Positions 21,660 through 34,800 of a stretch of 64,000 bases of DNA are shown here, in pieces. A program made the position numbers and the translations under genes. The stretch is from NCBI RefSeq assembly GCF_950023065.1, contig NC_088679.1, positions 61,442,001 through 61,506,000 of the forward strand, given 5' to 3'. The notes under the pieces were generated by a model that was given only the letters and a program-made list of their open reading frames with translations, did not search any database and was not told the DNA's origin. The number at the start of each line of letters is the position of its first letter. The first letter of the stretch is position 1. The stretch is from Planococcus citri. Lineage: Eukaryota; Arthropoda; Insecta; Hemiptera; Pseudococcidae.

Positions 21660-23380
21660 TTGCATTTAATATGTACTCTGAAACCCAAGTAGGAAGGTAA
21701 TTTTGACTAAATAGGTTCTTAAATATTGTAATACAAAAAGTATATTTTTTCAACACCCCGAATACTTAGGTAGATATCTATTACTTTCTTAGAAAGCTAA
21801 TCCTTACGTAGTAATGGTCGACTCGAAACACATACATACAACTTATTTTTACAAAATTATTACGACTTACGAGCTAATTGTTAATAGAAAAAGGAAAATG
21901 AAAGGAAAAATTACCGACAAGTAAGTAATTATAAATAAATGCATCTAATTATTGTACACACATTTTTTTTAAAAAAAAAAGTAGGTATAATTTGTAGGCC
22001 AAACGACATAATATAGGAACATCTACGTTATAGAGAAGACAGTCGAAAATAGGTACTCACACCGAGAAAAAAAATCAACAAGAAATACAATTCAAAATTA
22101 GTTACTCAGAAAACAGAACAAATACATACATAATAATAAATAAAAATAATTACACAAACTTCACCTGGATCCCACATACAAGGTGATATATAACTGATTA
22201 TGGTCCCTTCAAACGAGTCGATAGACAACTCATCTTACATAAATATACTCCTACAGTGACCCAATATAAGGGGTTACGTGAATTAGAGGGTTCATCGTTG
22301 AATTATTCGTGAATTAGGGTCATTTCACGTCAAATCCTCAAACTTTTTGCATTTCAGGTCGGATTTTTTTAAAAATTTTTCTCGAGGGTAGACCAAGGGT
22401 TAACCAAATTCTTTTTGAAAATTAATCAACTCTTCAGTACTTAGATTCAACTTGTTTTGAAGAGAATTACAACTCAACTCTTTAAAAAAAAAGTGTACTA
22501 ATCTTGCCTAAACACTCTAAAAAAAACACACACACACACAAAAAATTGAAAAGAATCCAACTCTGAATCTATGGCTCCTTTCAAGGAATTCAAATTTTCA
22601 TTTTTTCAACTTTTTTACCCAATTTTTAAAACTTATTCATCAATGCCATCGAATCTCGTACTTTTGAAGCACCAAATTCGAAAATAAATTCAAATTTGAT
22701 TTTTCAACGCCCTAAAGATGTTCTAAGAACCGCAAAGGAAAATTTAATGCTTCAAAAAAATCGTTCAATTTTTCTTTTTTTTATTGCAACTTAAACAGGT
22801 TTGTAAGGGAATGAAACAGGGTCAAACGAGTGGGGATTTTTGATTTTGAAAAAATTGTTTTCAGAATTTTTCGGAATTTCCATTGCAGCATAAAAACGTT
22901 TGTCATTTTCATGCTACATTAAATTTTCCAACAGAAAAAATGTTTAGTTTGGAAAACTACTGGACTAAGAGTAAGTACGTAGTATGGAAAATGCATTTTT
23001 GTAAATTTTTGATCCTTTTTTTAGTTTTTGTGTTTTTGAAAATTTATTCTGAAAATTTGTCAATTTCTGAATTTTTACACTGAAAGGAGATGCTTCTATC
23101 CCACCCCCACCCCCTCTCAAATTCCAAAATTAAAGAATAAATTTTCGAAATTTTTGTGCTTTTGCTCTTTACATCAACACGTAAATTTTTTATACAAAAA
23201 CGTAAAAATTTTATTTTTTTATCAAAAATTACTTTTTTAAAAAATTTTTTCTATTTTAAAATATTGTAAAATTTTTTGAAATCTAAAACCCTGCCCTGCT
23301 GTATTTGTTCATTGTTGTGACGTGAATATTATTCCTTGTGAGCTAAACAATTCAAGAGAAGAAAATGGGAAAAATTTCAG
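21660..23380. other. No gene seen
   Basis: AT-rich intergenic sequence with a short CA run near 22529. No exon with recognisable similarity. Confidence 0.5.
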
Positions 23381-23382
23381 AA

Positions 23383-23780
23383 GGGCAAAGTCGTTCCTTT
23401 GGTTTGAGCAAACGATACATATTCATATTCAATTCACTCACAAAGTCGTTCGCCAAATAATTCACTTTAAAGTCGTTCACTAAGTGATCAACTTTAATCA
23501 CTTTGAAGTCGTTCATTAAGAGATTCACTTTGAAGTCGTTCACTAAGTGATTCACTTTGAAGTCGTTCACTAAGTGATTCGCTTTGAAGTCGTTCACCAA
23601 GTGATTCACTTTGATGTCGTTCACCAAGTGATTCACTTCGAAGTCGTTCACTAAGTGATTCACTTTGCACTTTGAAGTCGTTCCACTAAGTGGTTCACTT
23701 TGCACTTTGAAGTCGTTCACTGAGTGATTCACTTTGACTAATAAGAATCGTTTGCTCGACCCAAAGGAACGATTTTGCCC
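23383..23780. repeat. 27-bp tandem array enclosed by 34-bp inverted repeats
   Basis: The 34 bases 23383-23416 (GGGCAAAGTCGTTCCTTTGG...) are matched in reverse complement at 23747-23780. Between them a 27-base unit, close to AGTCGTTCACTAAGTGATTC plus ACTTTGA, is repeated about nine times, with an expanded variant (extra TTTGCACT) near 23663-23712. The unit contains the palindrome-like CACTAAGTG. Because 27 is divisible by three, the minus strand stays open and would encode VNHLVNDFK repeats; I do not consider it a protein gene. Confidence 0.88.
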
Positions 23781-24119
23781 TTAGTGTGCCCAAGTGATCC
23801 ATATGCTACTGACTTACATTCAACTTCAATTTTTTTTTCAAATACATAATACAAATATGATAAACTATTTTTCTAGTTTAGGTACTTTTTGCTTGAAAAT
23901 AATTGAAATTTACTCGCCGGATTACTCTGGGGCGTTAAACTTTTGATCACACACGTTTTTAATAATCAAGTGCGAAAATATGATTTATAGAGAGTTGAAA
24001 TATGTTAAAAAGCGCGAAGGGAGTTTAACCAGACTCTTTGAAAGTTTTTGAGAAGAATCAAACAAAGAGTCAACTTACGGTCAAATTTACATGTTGAAAA
24101 AACAACTCCTTGCCCAACC

Positions 24120-24805
24120 CTTCTCAAGCGTATATTTGCAGGAGAAATAGGGGTGCTCAAAGCTTTGAGGAAAATAGCGATAGGTATGTATTGTAAAGTT
24201 CGAGTGGGGTTAACTTGAAAACTACATACAAATGGTGCAAATTTTGAACTTATTCCAGTTCATGGGTTCATGAAAAACGCTCCCATGCTCAAAAATTTCC
24301 AAAGATTAAAAGAAATGAAAGTGCAATTTATTTCTTAAAAGATAAATTATGTATCTACCTAAATTGGCTCATTTTCATCAATTTTATTCAAAAAAAAAAA
24401 CGTTTTAAAAAAATATAGGTAGTAATATAGAATTGATGAAAATGAGCCAATCTGCACATGCAATCTTTTATACAAAAAATAATATTTTCTCGTTGTCATT
24501 GGAATTTTTAAAGTTGTGCTTGAGGTAATTTTTTCAGAATTTTTAAGCAAAGATGCGATGAAAAAAATACCATTTTTCAACTTTTTCAGCCAATTTTTGA
24601 AGCTTAAAAAGGTGGTATTACTTATTTTCATCACATCTTCAAAAAAAAAAAAAAAAACGTTTTTTAATAAACCCACAAAATGGGAACAGTTCCAAATTTG
24701 CAACAACTGTAGGTGTTCAAGTTGGCCCTCCTGAACTTTACAATATCCCTATTTTCCTCAAAACTTTGAGTACCCATATCTCTCCTGAAAATGCAACTTG
24801 AGAAC
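24120..24805. repeat. Large imperfect foldback repeat
   Basis: Left sequence from about 24120 (CTTCTCAAG, then GGAGAAATAGGGG at 24141, CAAAGCTTTGAGGAAAATAG, then TGTAAAGTTC) is mirrored on the right, ending near 24805 (GAACTTTACA at 24732, CTATTTTCCTCAAAACTTTG at 24750). A perfect 21-base inner pair, 24363-24383 with 24431-24451, lies near the centre. A related single copy is visible at about 38570-38800, so this is a dispersed family. Confidence 0.7.
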
Positions 24806-25079
24806 TACAGTTTTGCGCCATTCGACATCTGTCTCAATTATCAAGGTCTACTCATACAGAAAATATTTAAAAATTCGATGATTTGACATGGAATGTCCTA
24901 TTATTATCAACCACGAAAAAAATCAATTTTCCATGGAATAAATTTCTAAAAAATTCAACCCCAATTTTATGAGAAAAATAACCTCTAAAAAAACTCAACG
25001 ATCGACAAATACCCCAAAACGGATCACGAAACACGTCACCAAAAGATCTCCATGTACCTTACAGCCATCTCTCAACTTC

Positions 25080-25809
25080 TCAGGTCAACGATTCCGAAGA
25101 AATGGACAACGAGGGCAATATGCTATTATTATTGAACCTGTAAACCTGCGTTTTTTCAGTCTTATCGCCGTCATGACCGGCTGAATTTTGCTTAAAAAGT
25201 TTACTAGTCTTGGTAATAGGCACCTCTTGCAGAACAATAGCAGCATCGTCGGATTTATCCACGCTGAACTGACGTTTGAGAAATTTCGATACGAATTTAC
25301 CGCCCGAGGAAGGATTCTCATTAGGTGGCAAACAACGGTAATAGTTGTACGGGGTGCTTAGATCGTTTTCATTCGGGGCGTTGTGCTTTTTAACCTTGGA
25401 CGATCCAGATGCGAGATTTTTATTCACGAAAGATACTCCGACTAGATCGATATTCTTGTCGGAAGATGAATACGGTGAATTGGTACCGGAATTTAGAAGT
25501 TTACCGTTCGCTTCTGGGATATGTTTCATTTTTTGTTCGAATGAAATGGCATGACGATAGTATTCGTTTCGATCGGATGAATCGAAAGTCATCTGACGTC
25601 TGGCGTTCCAGGATTTGTGCCCGTGGCCGAAGGATGAACCGCTGTCGGTGAAAAGACCGCTATCTAAGGATTTCTGCATCACGAGCTGTTTGCCGCTGGT
25701 AGCTGGAGGTAATTCGGCTTCTATGCTGCTTTCGGAGGGTAGTTTACCGCAGTTGGCGAGCTTTTGGTAGCGGTATTCTCGAGATGATTTGATTAGTTCT
25801 TCATCCAGG
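25080..25809 (-). CDS. Gyc76C: Gyc76C terminal exon: long C-terminal tail
   Basis: Acceptor GATGTTTCAG; stop TGA at 25080-25082. About 242 residues of Ser/Lys/Asn-rich, low-complexity cytoplasmic tail starting LDEELIKSSREY. It contains basic patches and many potential phosphosites, and ends in SESLT, which is not a classical hydrophobic PDZ ligand. GC content is clearly higher than flanking introns. Confidence 0.93.
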
Positions 25810-28800
25810 CTGAAACATCGTACATAATGAATTTCATTTTCCAAATTTTTTAATTATAGAAGCAGAAAACTGAATTCATATCAAATACGTACCCGTGATT
25901 ATCCCTGTTAAAATAAAAAATAAAAAAATTAATCAATTTTTAGGTCGACGAATTTTTTTAAAATGAAAATAAATCAAATAAGTATATAAGTAGGTAGTAG
26001 GTACTTACGTGACTGGAGGAGGTACAGGGATGTCTTTATCGAATCCTTCTTTGCCGAGTAACCAATACGTGGGCATTTTCCCTTTGCCTTTGAGCTCGGT
26101 TTCGCCTCTGTATTCTAATCTGTATTTACCCACTAAATCCAGCTTCAGTTTGGTTGTCTCCGAGATATGTATTCTACCGGGTGAACCTATTTTTCCAAAA
26201 AACAAACAATCACGAACATTACTCCATCTATCATGAAAAAACTCGAGTAACTATAGACATCTAGGTTGCCATCTATACGAATAAAGTTAAACTGCGAGGA
26301 CACAGTGTTGGTGTAGAGAGCGTTATTCGTACCAGTAGATTCGAGCCTGGAAGCTGTATTTACTGTATCTCCGAATAAACAATATCGAGGCATGGTTAAT
26401 CCAACGACACCGGCACAACATGGCCCTGTAGAAGGACAATACATAATATTGGTAATTACTTACATTTAAATATGTCTAATTAAATGCAGGCGATTTCCCA
26501 CAGAGGGCATAGAGGTAAATATTATCTAAGTATTTAAACTTTCGCAAATCAGTTTAAAAAAAGTACCCACCTGTATGCAATCCAATACGTAATCTTAAAG
26601 GTGTCAGAGGCAAATGCCTAATTTTGAATTGACCACTTTGATGCAATAAGTCTAACGCCATCGTCGCTATTTGATCTGAATGATCAGCAATTCGCACAGG
26701 TAACCCACCAACCACCATGTAAGCATCTCCAATCGTTTCAACCTGAAAAAATCGTATTTTTAACTCGGATTTGGAATTAAAATTAAACCGAAACTTTCCC
26801 CAATGAGCCTAATTTGAAGAGCATCTTAAAACGAATATTGAAAGTATATCCCCGCCAGTAAAATAGGTGAATGTCCATGTCCTCGGATTTTTAAAATTTT
26901 AATGGAACATTGTTGAGTACCTTTTAAAAAACGTCGGAGTCAAAAAAATTTCCTCCTCCCACCCCCTTGCCCACAATGTCGAAAAAACGCTTCTTTCTGG
27001 AAAAAAAATCATACTTCAACGAGTTTTGAATAAAAAATTGTGAATTAACCCAAAATATATAGAGGAGACATGAGTCTAGCAATGTGAATTTTTTCTAACA
27101 TTTTTGGCCCCCCCTGGGGGGGAGATATTGACAAAAGAAAATTTGAAAACACCATACCTCCAAACTTAATTCTAGTACATAATTTTTTTTCTTCAAAAAT
27201 AATATACTTGCGTGAGTATAGGTACTATAAATGGTATTTTTTCAAATTTTGCCTCCAGGTGGGCTATCTTCAAAAACTCAAAAAACACTCAAAAATATCC
27301 ACGAAAAGGAGCGATACTGCCATTGATATAATTCTGCAATTTTGCATTCGGGCTTCCAAAAACAATAGAAAATCAAACAACTTCTTTAAAACCTAATTTT
27401 GGGGCCATAAACACCCCCTTCCCCAATTTTGGGGCGAAAGAAAAGTGCCAATATGGGTATCGTTATCGTATGAATCGAACTCACTGAACACGAATATGAA
27501 GTTTGATTTGCAGTTGGACCCTCTCAAGGGCCATACTTGGGGAGAAAGGTTGCCCAAAAATTAGATTTTTTGCGAAAAATGCATTATTACTGCGCTAAGA
27601 TGTAAGTAATAAAAATTGTAGATAACCCCCCCCCACTCCACCCTCCCCACAGTGTAGAAATTCTTCAGTTCAAAATTAAATGCTAAATAGGATATTACGA
27701 GAACAAAAATTTGCCTGATAACGGAACCACTTGAAAGTGTCCTCCTCCAATTTGAACAGGACAGCGATTTTTGGAAAGAGCATGGTCTGAACCCCCTCCC
27801 CCAATCCAAAATTTCAGCTGACTAAATTCGTTTTTCGATTTTTGGCGAATTTTTAAAAATTAAAAATTGATCATTTTTTAGTGGTTTATGTTTTTAAAAA
27901 AATAATAAAAAATAAGTAGGAACTATAAGTAGATCAGTAGAAATGATGGAAATTAGTCCTGAAACTAATATTCTAATCAACACTTCGAAACCGAATTTCA
28001 TCGTTTCGAGCCATTGTGAAGCCTCCAGTGTGATATTCAATTTCTCCAGAATTTTGAATCTGCTTCAGAAAGCGTGAATATTTACTTGGACAGCTCAAAA
28101 TCGAGTTGTAGTCCAGGAAAATTAGCCGAAAAAAGAGGATGATTGGGAAAAATGAGGTAAAAAGCTGAATTTTGGCATATTGATCCATTTTCAAGAACTA
28201 AACGCGAATTTGAGGTCTTCGTGTTGAGGATGGGGGTTCTCTCCTATTGTGGATCTAAGCCCCCCAATTTGTTTCTTGGCCTGTATGTCCTCAAATATTA
28301 ATCATCGTGGAAAAATTGTCAAATTAAACTTATTATTCTACGGAGAATTTCCTATTAGATCACTATTTTATTGATTACATTTGCCCAAAGGGGAGTGGAG
28401 CTATGCTCAATTGCTCATTCAAAGAAAGGAGGTTTTAACAAAGATCATAGTTATAGGTATCGTTTGAAAACAGTTTTCCATACAAGAATTCACCTAGCGG
28501 ATATCCTTAAAATTGAATGTTGATTCCCCTCGCAGGTATTGAGTTGAATTAGGATACCAGCCCCTCCCCCTCACCACTCATAAAATCATTAGTTCCATTA
28601 CAGGAGGCTAAAAAATTCACACTTTCGGAAAACGCAGTTAGAATGCAGCTTTCAAAAACCTACCAAATATGTACAAATCAAAATCAAATGTATACTTATT
28701 GTCAAAATTGCAAACAATGTTCTCATTTTTTGCCCTTTTTGTCAACATTTCAAAAAAAGTCTTGGTTTTTGCAAGATTCAAGAATAAAATCATGATTTTT

Positions 28801-31800
28801 TTATTATTTTGAAAAATTCTTGATTTTTGCCAGAAATATGAAAAAGTTTTCATTTTCTAACCAGAGATTTTAAAAAATTCTGATTTTTTGCCAGAAATTG
28901 AAAAAAAGTCCTCATTTTAGTCGATTTTTTAAGAAAGCCAAGATTTTTTGCCTGCAGAAATTTAAAAGAGCTTCGGTTTTTTACCAGAGTCAAGAAGGTC
29001 CTGATTATTTTCTGGATTTCACTGGAGTTATGATTTTTGTTAGATAGAGAAACTCTCGACTTCTCCGCCAGAGTTCGAAAACAGTTCTGATTTTTGTCAG
29101 AAATGCGAAAAAAAGTCTCGGGTTTTTGCAATAAGTATTCAAGAAAATCCTGATTTTATCAAAATTTCAGTAAAATCCTGATTTTTGTCAAAAATTTGAA
29201 AAAATTTTCATTTTCTAATCAGAGATTTTAAAAAGTCACTGATTTTTTCCCAGAAATTGATAAAAGTCCAGATTCTAACCGTGAAAATTTTTTTTTGATC
29301 CCAAATTTTATCTCGATTTCGAACCGAAAGATTTTAACAAGTCTTGATTTTTTGCCAAAAATTAAAGTAAGTTCAGGTTTTTGTCAGTAAAAAGTTTTGA
29401 TTTTTTTTCAGTTTCAATAAAAAATCGATTTTTGTCAGACATTTGAAGTCCTGACTTTTTAGCCCAGAATTGAAGAAAAGTCCTAGTTTTGTTACAGAAA
29501 TTCAAAAAGAGTCTTAATTTTGAAATCGGCCTGATTTTTTTTCAGAAGTATTAAAAAATAGGATAAGACCTAATTTAGGATAATTTTTATCAAAGTTTGA
29601 AAAAAATTCTGATTTTTTCCCCCCTAAAAATTCAAAAAAGTTCGAATATTTGCTAGTTTGAAAAAAATTTGATTTTTATGAGAGAGAGTCAAAAATTTTT
29701 GATTTTTTTCAGATTTTTAATGAATAAGTCACAGGAGTACCTTAGAGTCAAACCCAGAATTCTCCACTTTTCGTCATTTTGAGAAAAACACAAAAAACTG
29801 CTAGAAGGTTGGTATCAGTAGTAGCAGGTTTCTAATCTCGTCTATAAATAGTGCTTTGGGTAACAATCGAATTGACGAAAAAAATTTTTTTTCAAGTCTT
29901 TCCATAGCAGTAATTCACGATACCATTTTGGAGAATTCTGGTTTTGACTCCAAGTCTGTAAAATAATCAAAAAAAATGTCAAAAATACATGATAAAATGA
30001 GGGATAATTCTAGATTCAAGTCTGTTGAAAGTATCTCAGGGTTGTTTACAGTCGACTGGAATAAAAAAAATTTTTTTTGAAGTATTTTTTTCAAAGTTTG
30101 ACTTGAACCCGGGACTTTGGACCCCCTCACCATCGTGGCATCGAATGGGGTAAAATGTAGAATGGCAATTGATGCGTACCTACTAACTGTACCCAAAACA
30201 ACCATAATCTCATTTTTGAAAATTTTGGACTTTTTTCGGAATTGGACTCGGACCCGGTACTTTGGACCTCGCTGACTGCGTCATTATGTCAGATTGGTAA
30301 AAACGGAGAATGGCAATCGATGCTTATCGACTAACTGTACCCAAAACGACCATAATCTCATTTTTCAAAAATTTGGAGAATTCTGGGTTTGACTCTAAGG
30401 TACTCACAGTTTTTATCAAAAATTCGAAAAATGTCATGGTTTTTTTATTCAACATTTGGAAAAAGTTCTTAGTTCAAGAGTAAATTTTTGACCAATTTGT
30501 AAATTTTAGAAAAAATGAAAAAAAAAGTTTTTAATAAAGGCAATCATAAAAATTGTTTTTTTGGCAAAATATCATTTGGTGTGACCAAAATGTTCTCCTA
30601 CCGCAAAAACAGTCACAATTTAGCCTTTTTTAAAACCTACAACGAGTTTTTAAGAATTTTCGGAGAACCAGAATTTCTCCAAATTGGAAAACAATAAAAA
30701 TTTACACTCACCTTATACACATTATAAGCATTGATCGTCGCATCGAAACAGGTATACAAGTCGTTGAGTAAATCGACAACTTCAAAAGGAGTCGAATACG
30801 CCGATATAGTAGTGAATCCTACGATATCTGAGAAATAAATGGTAACTTCGCTGAACTCTTCGGGATCAACTGGCATACCGAGTTTGAGTTTATCAGCAAC
30901 AGAACTGCAATAAAATTCCAGAGCAATGTGAGTAATTTTCAAATAGCATAAACTGCATCCCAAGACCTTGACTTGACATTAACATATGCATAAATTATTA
31001 AGTAGGTGTAAGTGCGTTTTCATGCCAGCAAATACTACTAGATATGAAAAACAGGAAGTGTCTACTACATACGATCGAAATACTTACTTTGGTAACATAC
31101 GATTCAGCAACTGTTCGGTTTTCTTCTTCTCCATATCCAACTGTTCGGTACGTTCTCGTATCAAATCCTCTAAATTATTCGAATACTTTTCCAACATTTG
31201 AAACATGGTATCGACGAAATTTATCTTCCTGCCGTGATTTAAAGTTTTAAACAAATCGTATATAGCATTGAAGTCCGGTCGTTTTTCAGGTTGCTCGGCC
31301 CAGCATTGGCGCATAATATTTATCGCTTCCGGTGGAGCGGCGCCTTTACTAACGGACGGTCTTATTAGAGGCGGAGGCTTTTTTAATTTTTCAATAATAT
31401 CTGCAAGTAAACGTAGATAGAGAAATAAATCGCTTAGGTATAGTCATCATAAGTATAGGGTTTTGTAGTTGGAACCGCGGCTCGGGCCCGGGTGGCGAGG
31501 GGAGAAGGGATGGGGGTAAAACTTCATCAACAAGTTCATTATAAACGGTTAAAATTCGTACCTTCTGGTGATAACGAAAGCATACAGAACGGCTCCCCTC
31601 GAACGACGACTTCTTGCATGACTATAGCGAAACTGTAAACATCACCTTGTTGCGTACCTCTTCTCATTAAACTTTCATTCCGTAGAAGTTCAGGAGCAGT
31701 CCATAATAAATCTGCGAAACAAGTTAGCATGTACTATACGGTGAGACGACGACGTTGGTTTTTGGATAAGAATGCGCCATTCTTGTTAGGTCGATTTCGC

Positions 31801-34800
31801 ATTTTATACCTCTGGCAGTTTTATTAATGCTTGTAACATTTTGAGCTTCGTTGAATTCGGTCAGACAGTAATCCGTTATTTTTAATACCCATCTTGCGTC
31901 TATTACGCAATTCCTCGATGATAACGTTCCGTGTATGCGGTACGGGCAGGAATGTAGATATTTCATACCCTGTAATATTACGAAATGAGTGAATAAATAC
32001 TGGAGGTAAGTCCACCTATGGAAATCGGTTGGTAAAAATTATGTTTTCAAAAAAAAAATTCAATTTATTCCTGAGGATTGTTAGGGAATTATTTCGTACA
32101 ATTTGCAAGGTGTTTTATAATATTTCTTCAGAGACTAAGCTACGCTTGAGTTCCTCATTTTTTTGTATAAGGGTAGGACTGAATTTGAAAACTATCTCAA
32201 GTGTGGCAAGCTCAAAAATGTAGATTAGGTTTGGTTTGGCTGAATATGAAAATGGATTGGATTTTTGAGCAAAGACAGAAATTTTGATTTGCTTGAAATT
32301 CAAAAATTAGTTTGGTTTGGTCATCAAAGCAAACTGCATAGGTTTGTTTTAAATTTGAAAATTGAGTAAATTTGTATCAAGAAATTTTTCATAAGATCTG
32401 GTTTTCATTCAAAAATTTGTTAGATTTGATCCAGGAAAGAATTTGGATTGAGCTCAGTTTAAATTTAAAAGTTGGCCAATTTTGATCAAAGCAAAGGTTA
32501 AGGCAGAAATTCAAAGTAAATTAAGTTAATTTCAAATTTGAGAATTGGTCAACCAGAATGCAACATCCCCCTAAACATTGCTCATTTACTAATAGACTGT
32601 CCTTCCTACCAGAATAAACGCTCCAGACACCTGAATTCTATAAACTAACTTCAAGTCCTCCTTTCTGATGAAGTTATAATACATCAATTGTAAGTACAAT
32701 TTTTGGCAATTTTACACATTTTATGCAAAAAAAAATATAAATAAAACTTTGGTAGGTATTATTTGCAAAAAGTGACCATTTTCAGTAATTTTTTAGCAAA
32801 AAAGTATACCTTTTTATGGCAATTTTCAGCACAAAAAAAAAGTGATTTGGTAATAAGCAACAAATTTTGTTCATTTTCTGCCAAAAAACACGAATTTTTT
32901 ATGATTTTGGACAAAAAAAGTAATGGTTTTTCAAAATTTCTAACAATAGAGAGACATTATGGGTATAAGGTAATTCTAGAAAAAAGTGATTTTTTGGCAA
33001 TTCTATGTACTTAACTAAAAAGCAAGAATTTTTGTCAAAAAACAGGACTTCCTTCAATAAAAGATTAGTTGAAAAAACAACAATATTTTTTCGCAATTTT
33101 TGTTCAAGAATTAAGAGAACTTTTTGCAACTTTCTGTTCGGCTAAAAAAACAACATTTTTGGCTAATTTTTTTTGAATGCATTTTATTCTAAAGGAATTT
33201 TGCTACAAAACGAAAACTCTTGTCAATTGTTGGCTAAAAACAGGACTTTTTAACATATTGATAAAAAATGGCAGTTTTTTGCACCTTTTTTTTAAAAAAA
33301 TGGCACTTTTGCAACTTGTAAAAATGGCACTTTTTACAATTTGTAAAATGACACCTTTTGCAATTTGTAAAAAATGGCACTTTTTACAAAATGGCATCTT
33401 TTTGCAATTTGTGAAAAATGGCACTTTTTGCAATTTGTGAAAAATGGCACTTTTTGCAATTTGTGAAAAATGGCACTTTTTTGAATTTGTGAAAAAATAT
33501 CACTTTTTGCGATTTTGGCACTTTTTGCAATTTTTAAAAAATTGCACTTTTTTGGCGTTTTTAAAAAAATTGCACTGTTTTGCAATTTTTGAAAAAAATG
33601 GAATTTTTGCGATTTTTGAAAAAAAAATTTGAGACTTTTGGACTACTTTTAGAAAAAGTGAGACAATTTTTATCTATTTTGTTATAATTCTTGAACAAAT
33701 AAGAATTTTTATTGGAAAATAGGAATTTTTGAGAATTATAGGCAAAAACAGAAATACTTTGAGCAATTTTGCTAAAAAGCGAGAATTTTTTTCGAAAAAC
33801 AAGATTTTAGTTCAGGTAAGTATATGGCCTAGATTATTAGTGACAGAAAGAAAACAACGGTATTTTTCGCTCTGTTGTTGAAAAAGTAAAACTTTTGGCA
33901 AAGTTTTTGAGGATAAAAAAACGAAATTCTTGGGTTATTTTTGAAAAAAAAGAAGATTTTTCAAAAAATTTTCAAAAAAATCCAAGATTTTTGTTGATTT
34001 ATTTATGGCAAAAAGCAAGACTGACAATTTTAATAAAAAGTAGAACTATTTGACAGGTATACCAACGTGGCAAAAAATTATACATTTTCGAAATTTTTGT
34101 CGAAAAGATTATACTTTTTTAAAATTTTTTGATAAAAAAAAGCGAGACGTTTAGAGAATTTTTGGCAAGAAAGCAATTTTTTGGGTCATTTTTGGCAAAA
34201 AAATAAGGCTTTTTGTAAATCTTATTAAAAAAAAAAAAAAAAAAAAAAAAATCAGAAAGAGAATTATTGCCAATTATGAGAAAATAAGAGACTTGTTTCT
34301 GCTTTTGGCAAAAATTGAGACTTTGGGTCTCTTTCAAGTTCAAAAATTGCTCAAGTTTGTTCAAGGCAGAAATTCAGATTAGGTTTGTTTCAAATTTGAA
34401 AATTGGGCTAATCAAGTCCAATTTACTCGTAGGAAGAAATTTGAAATATTATTTTTAACTTACAAAATTAGTTGAATTCTTCGGCAACACTTGGGAAATT
34501 TGGATTTAGTTTAGTTTATTTTTAAGCGAGCCGTTTTTGTAATTCCTTCTTTGGGGGAACGCTAAATTGAAGTTTCAAGTCCTTAATTTTCATACCCCTT
34601 CCCTTGCCACTGTGTTTTGAGAAAAAAAATCAAAGTAGGTAAGCACCTATTTTTTTAATGTTCAAGGAAATATTAAAAAAGTAATTTTTGTTTTAATTTA
34701 AATACATACAAGGTAAGTACATTACTAAGATACAAACTTGAATGCTAAATTTTAGATTTAGAGCAATTTCCAAATTTCATCTTTATTACGTCATTTTGAA

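Noticed and set aside
23352..23732. 126-codon open frame with VNHLVNDFK repeats
   Set aside because: Explained by a 27-bp tandem array lacking stops; no acceptor, start context or conserved domain.
25345..25651. Plus-strand open frames opposite the Gyc76C last exon
   Set aside because: Shadows of the coding strand; only the minus frame joins the cyclase exons in phase.
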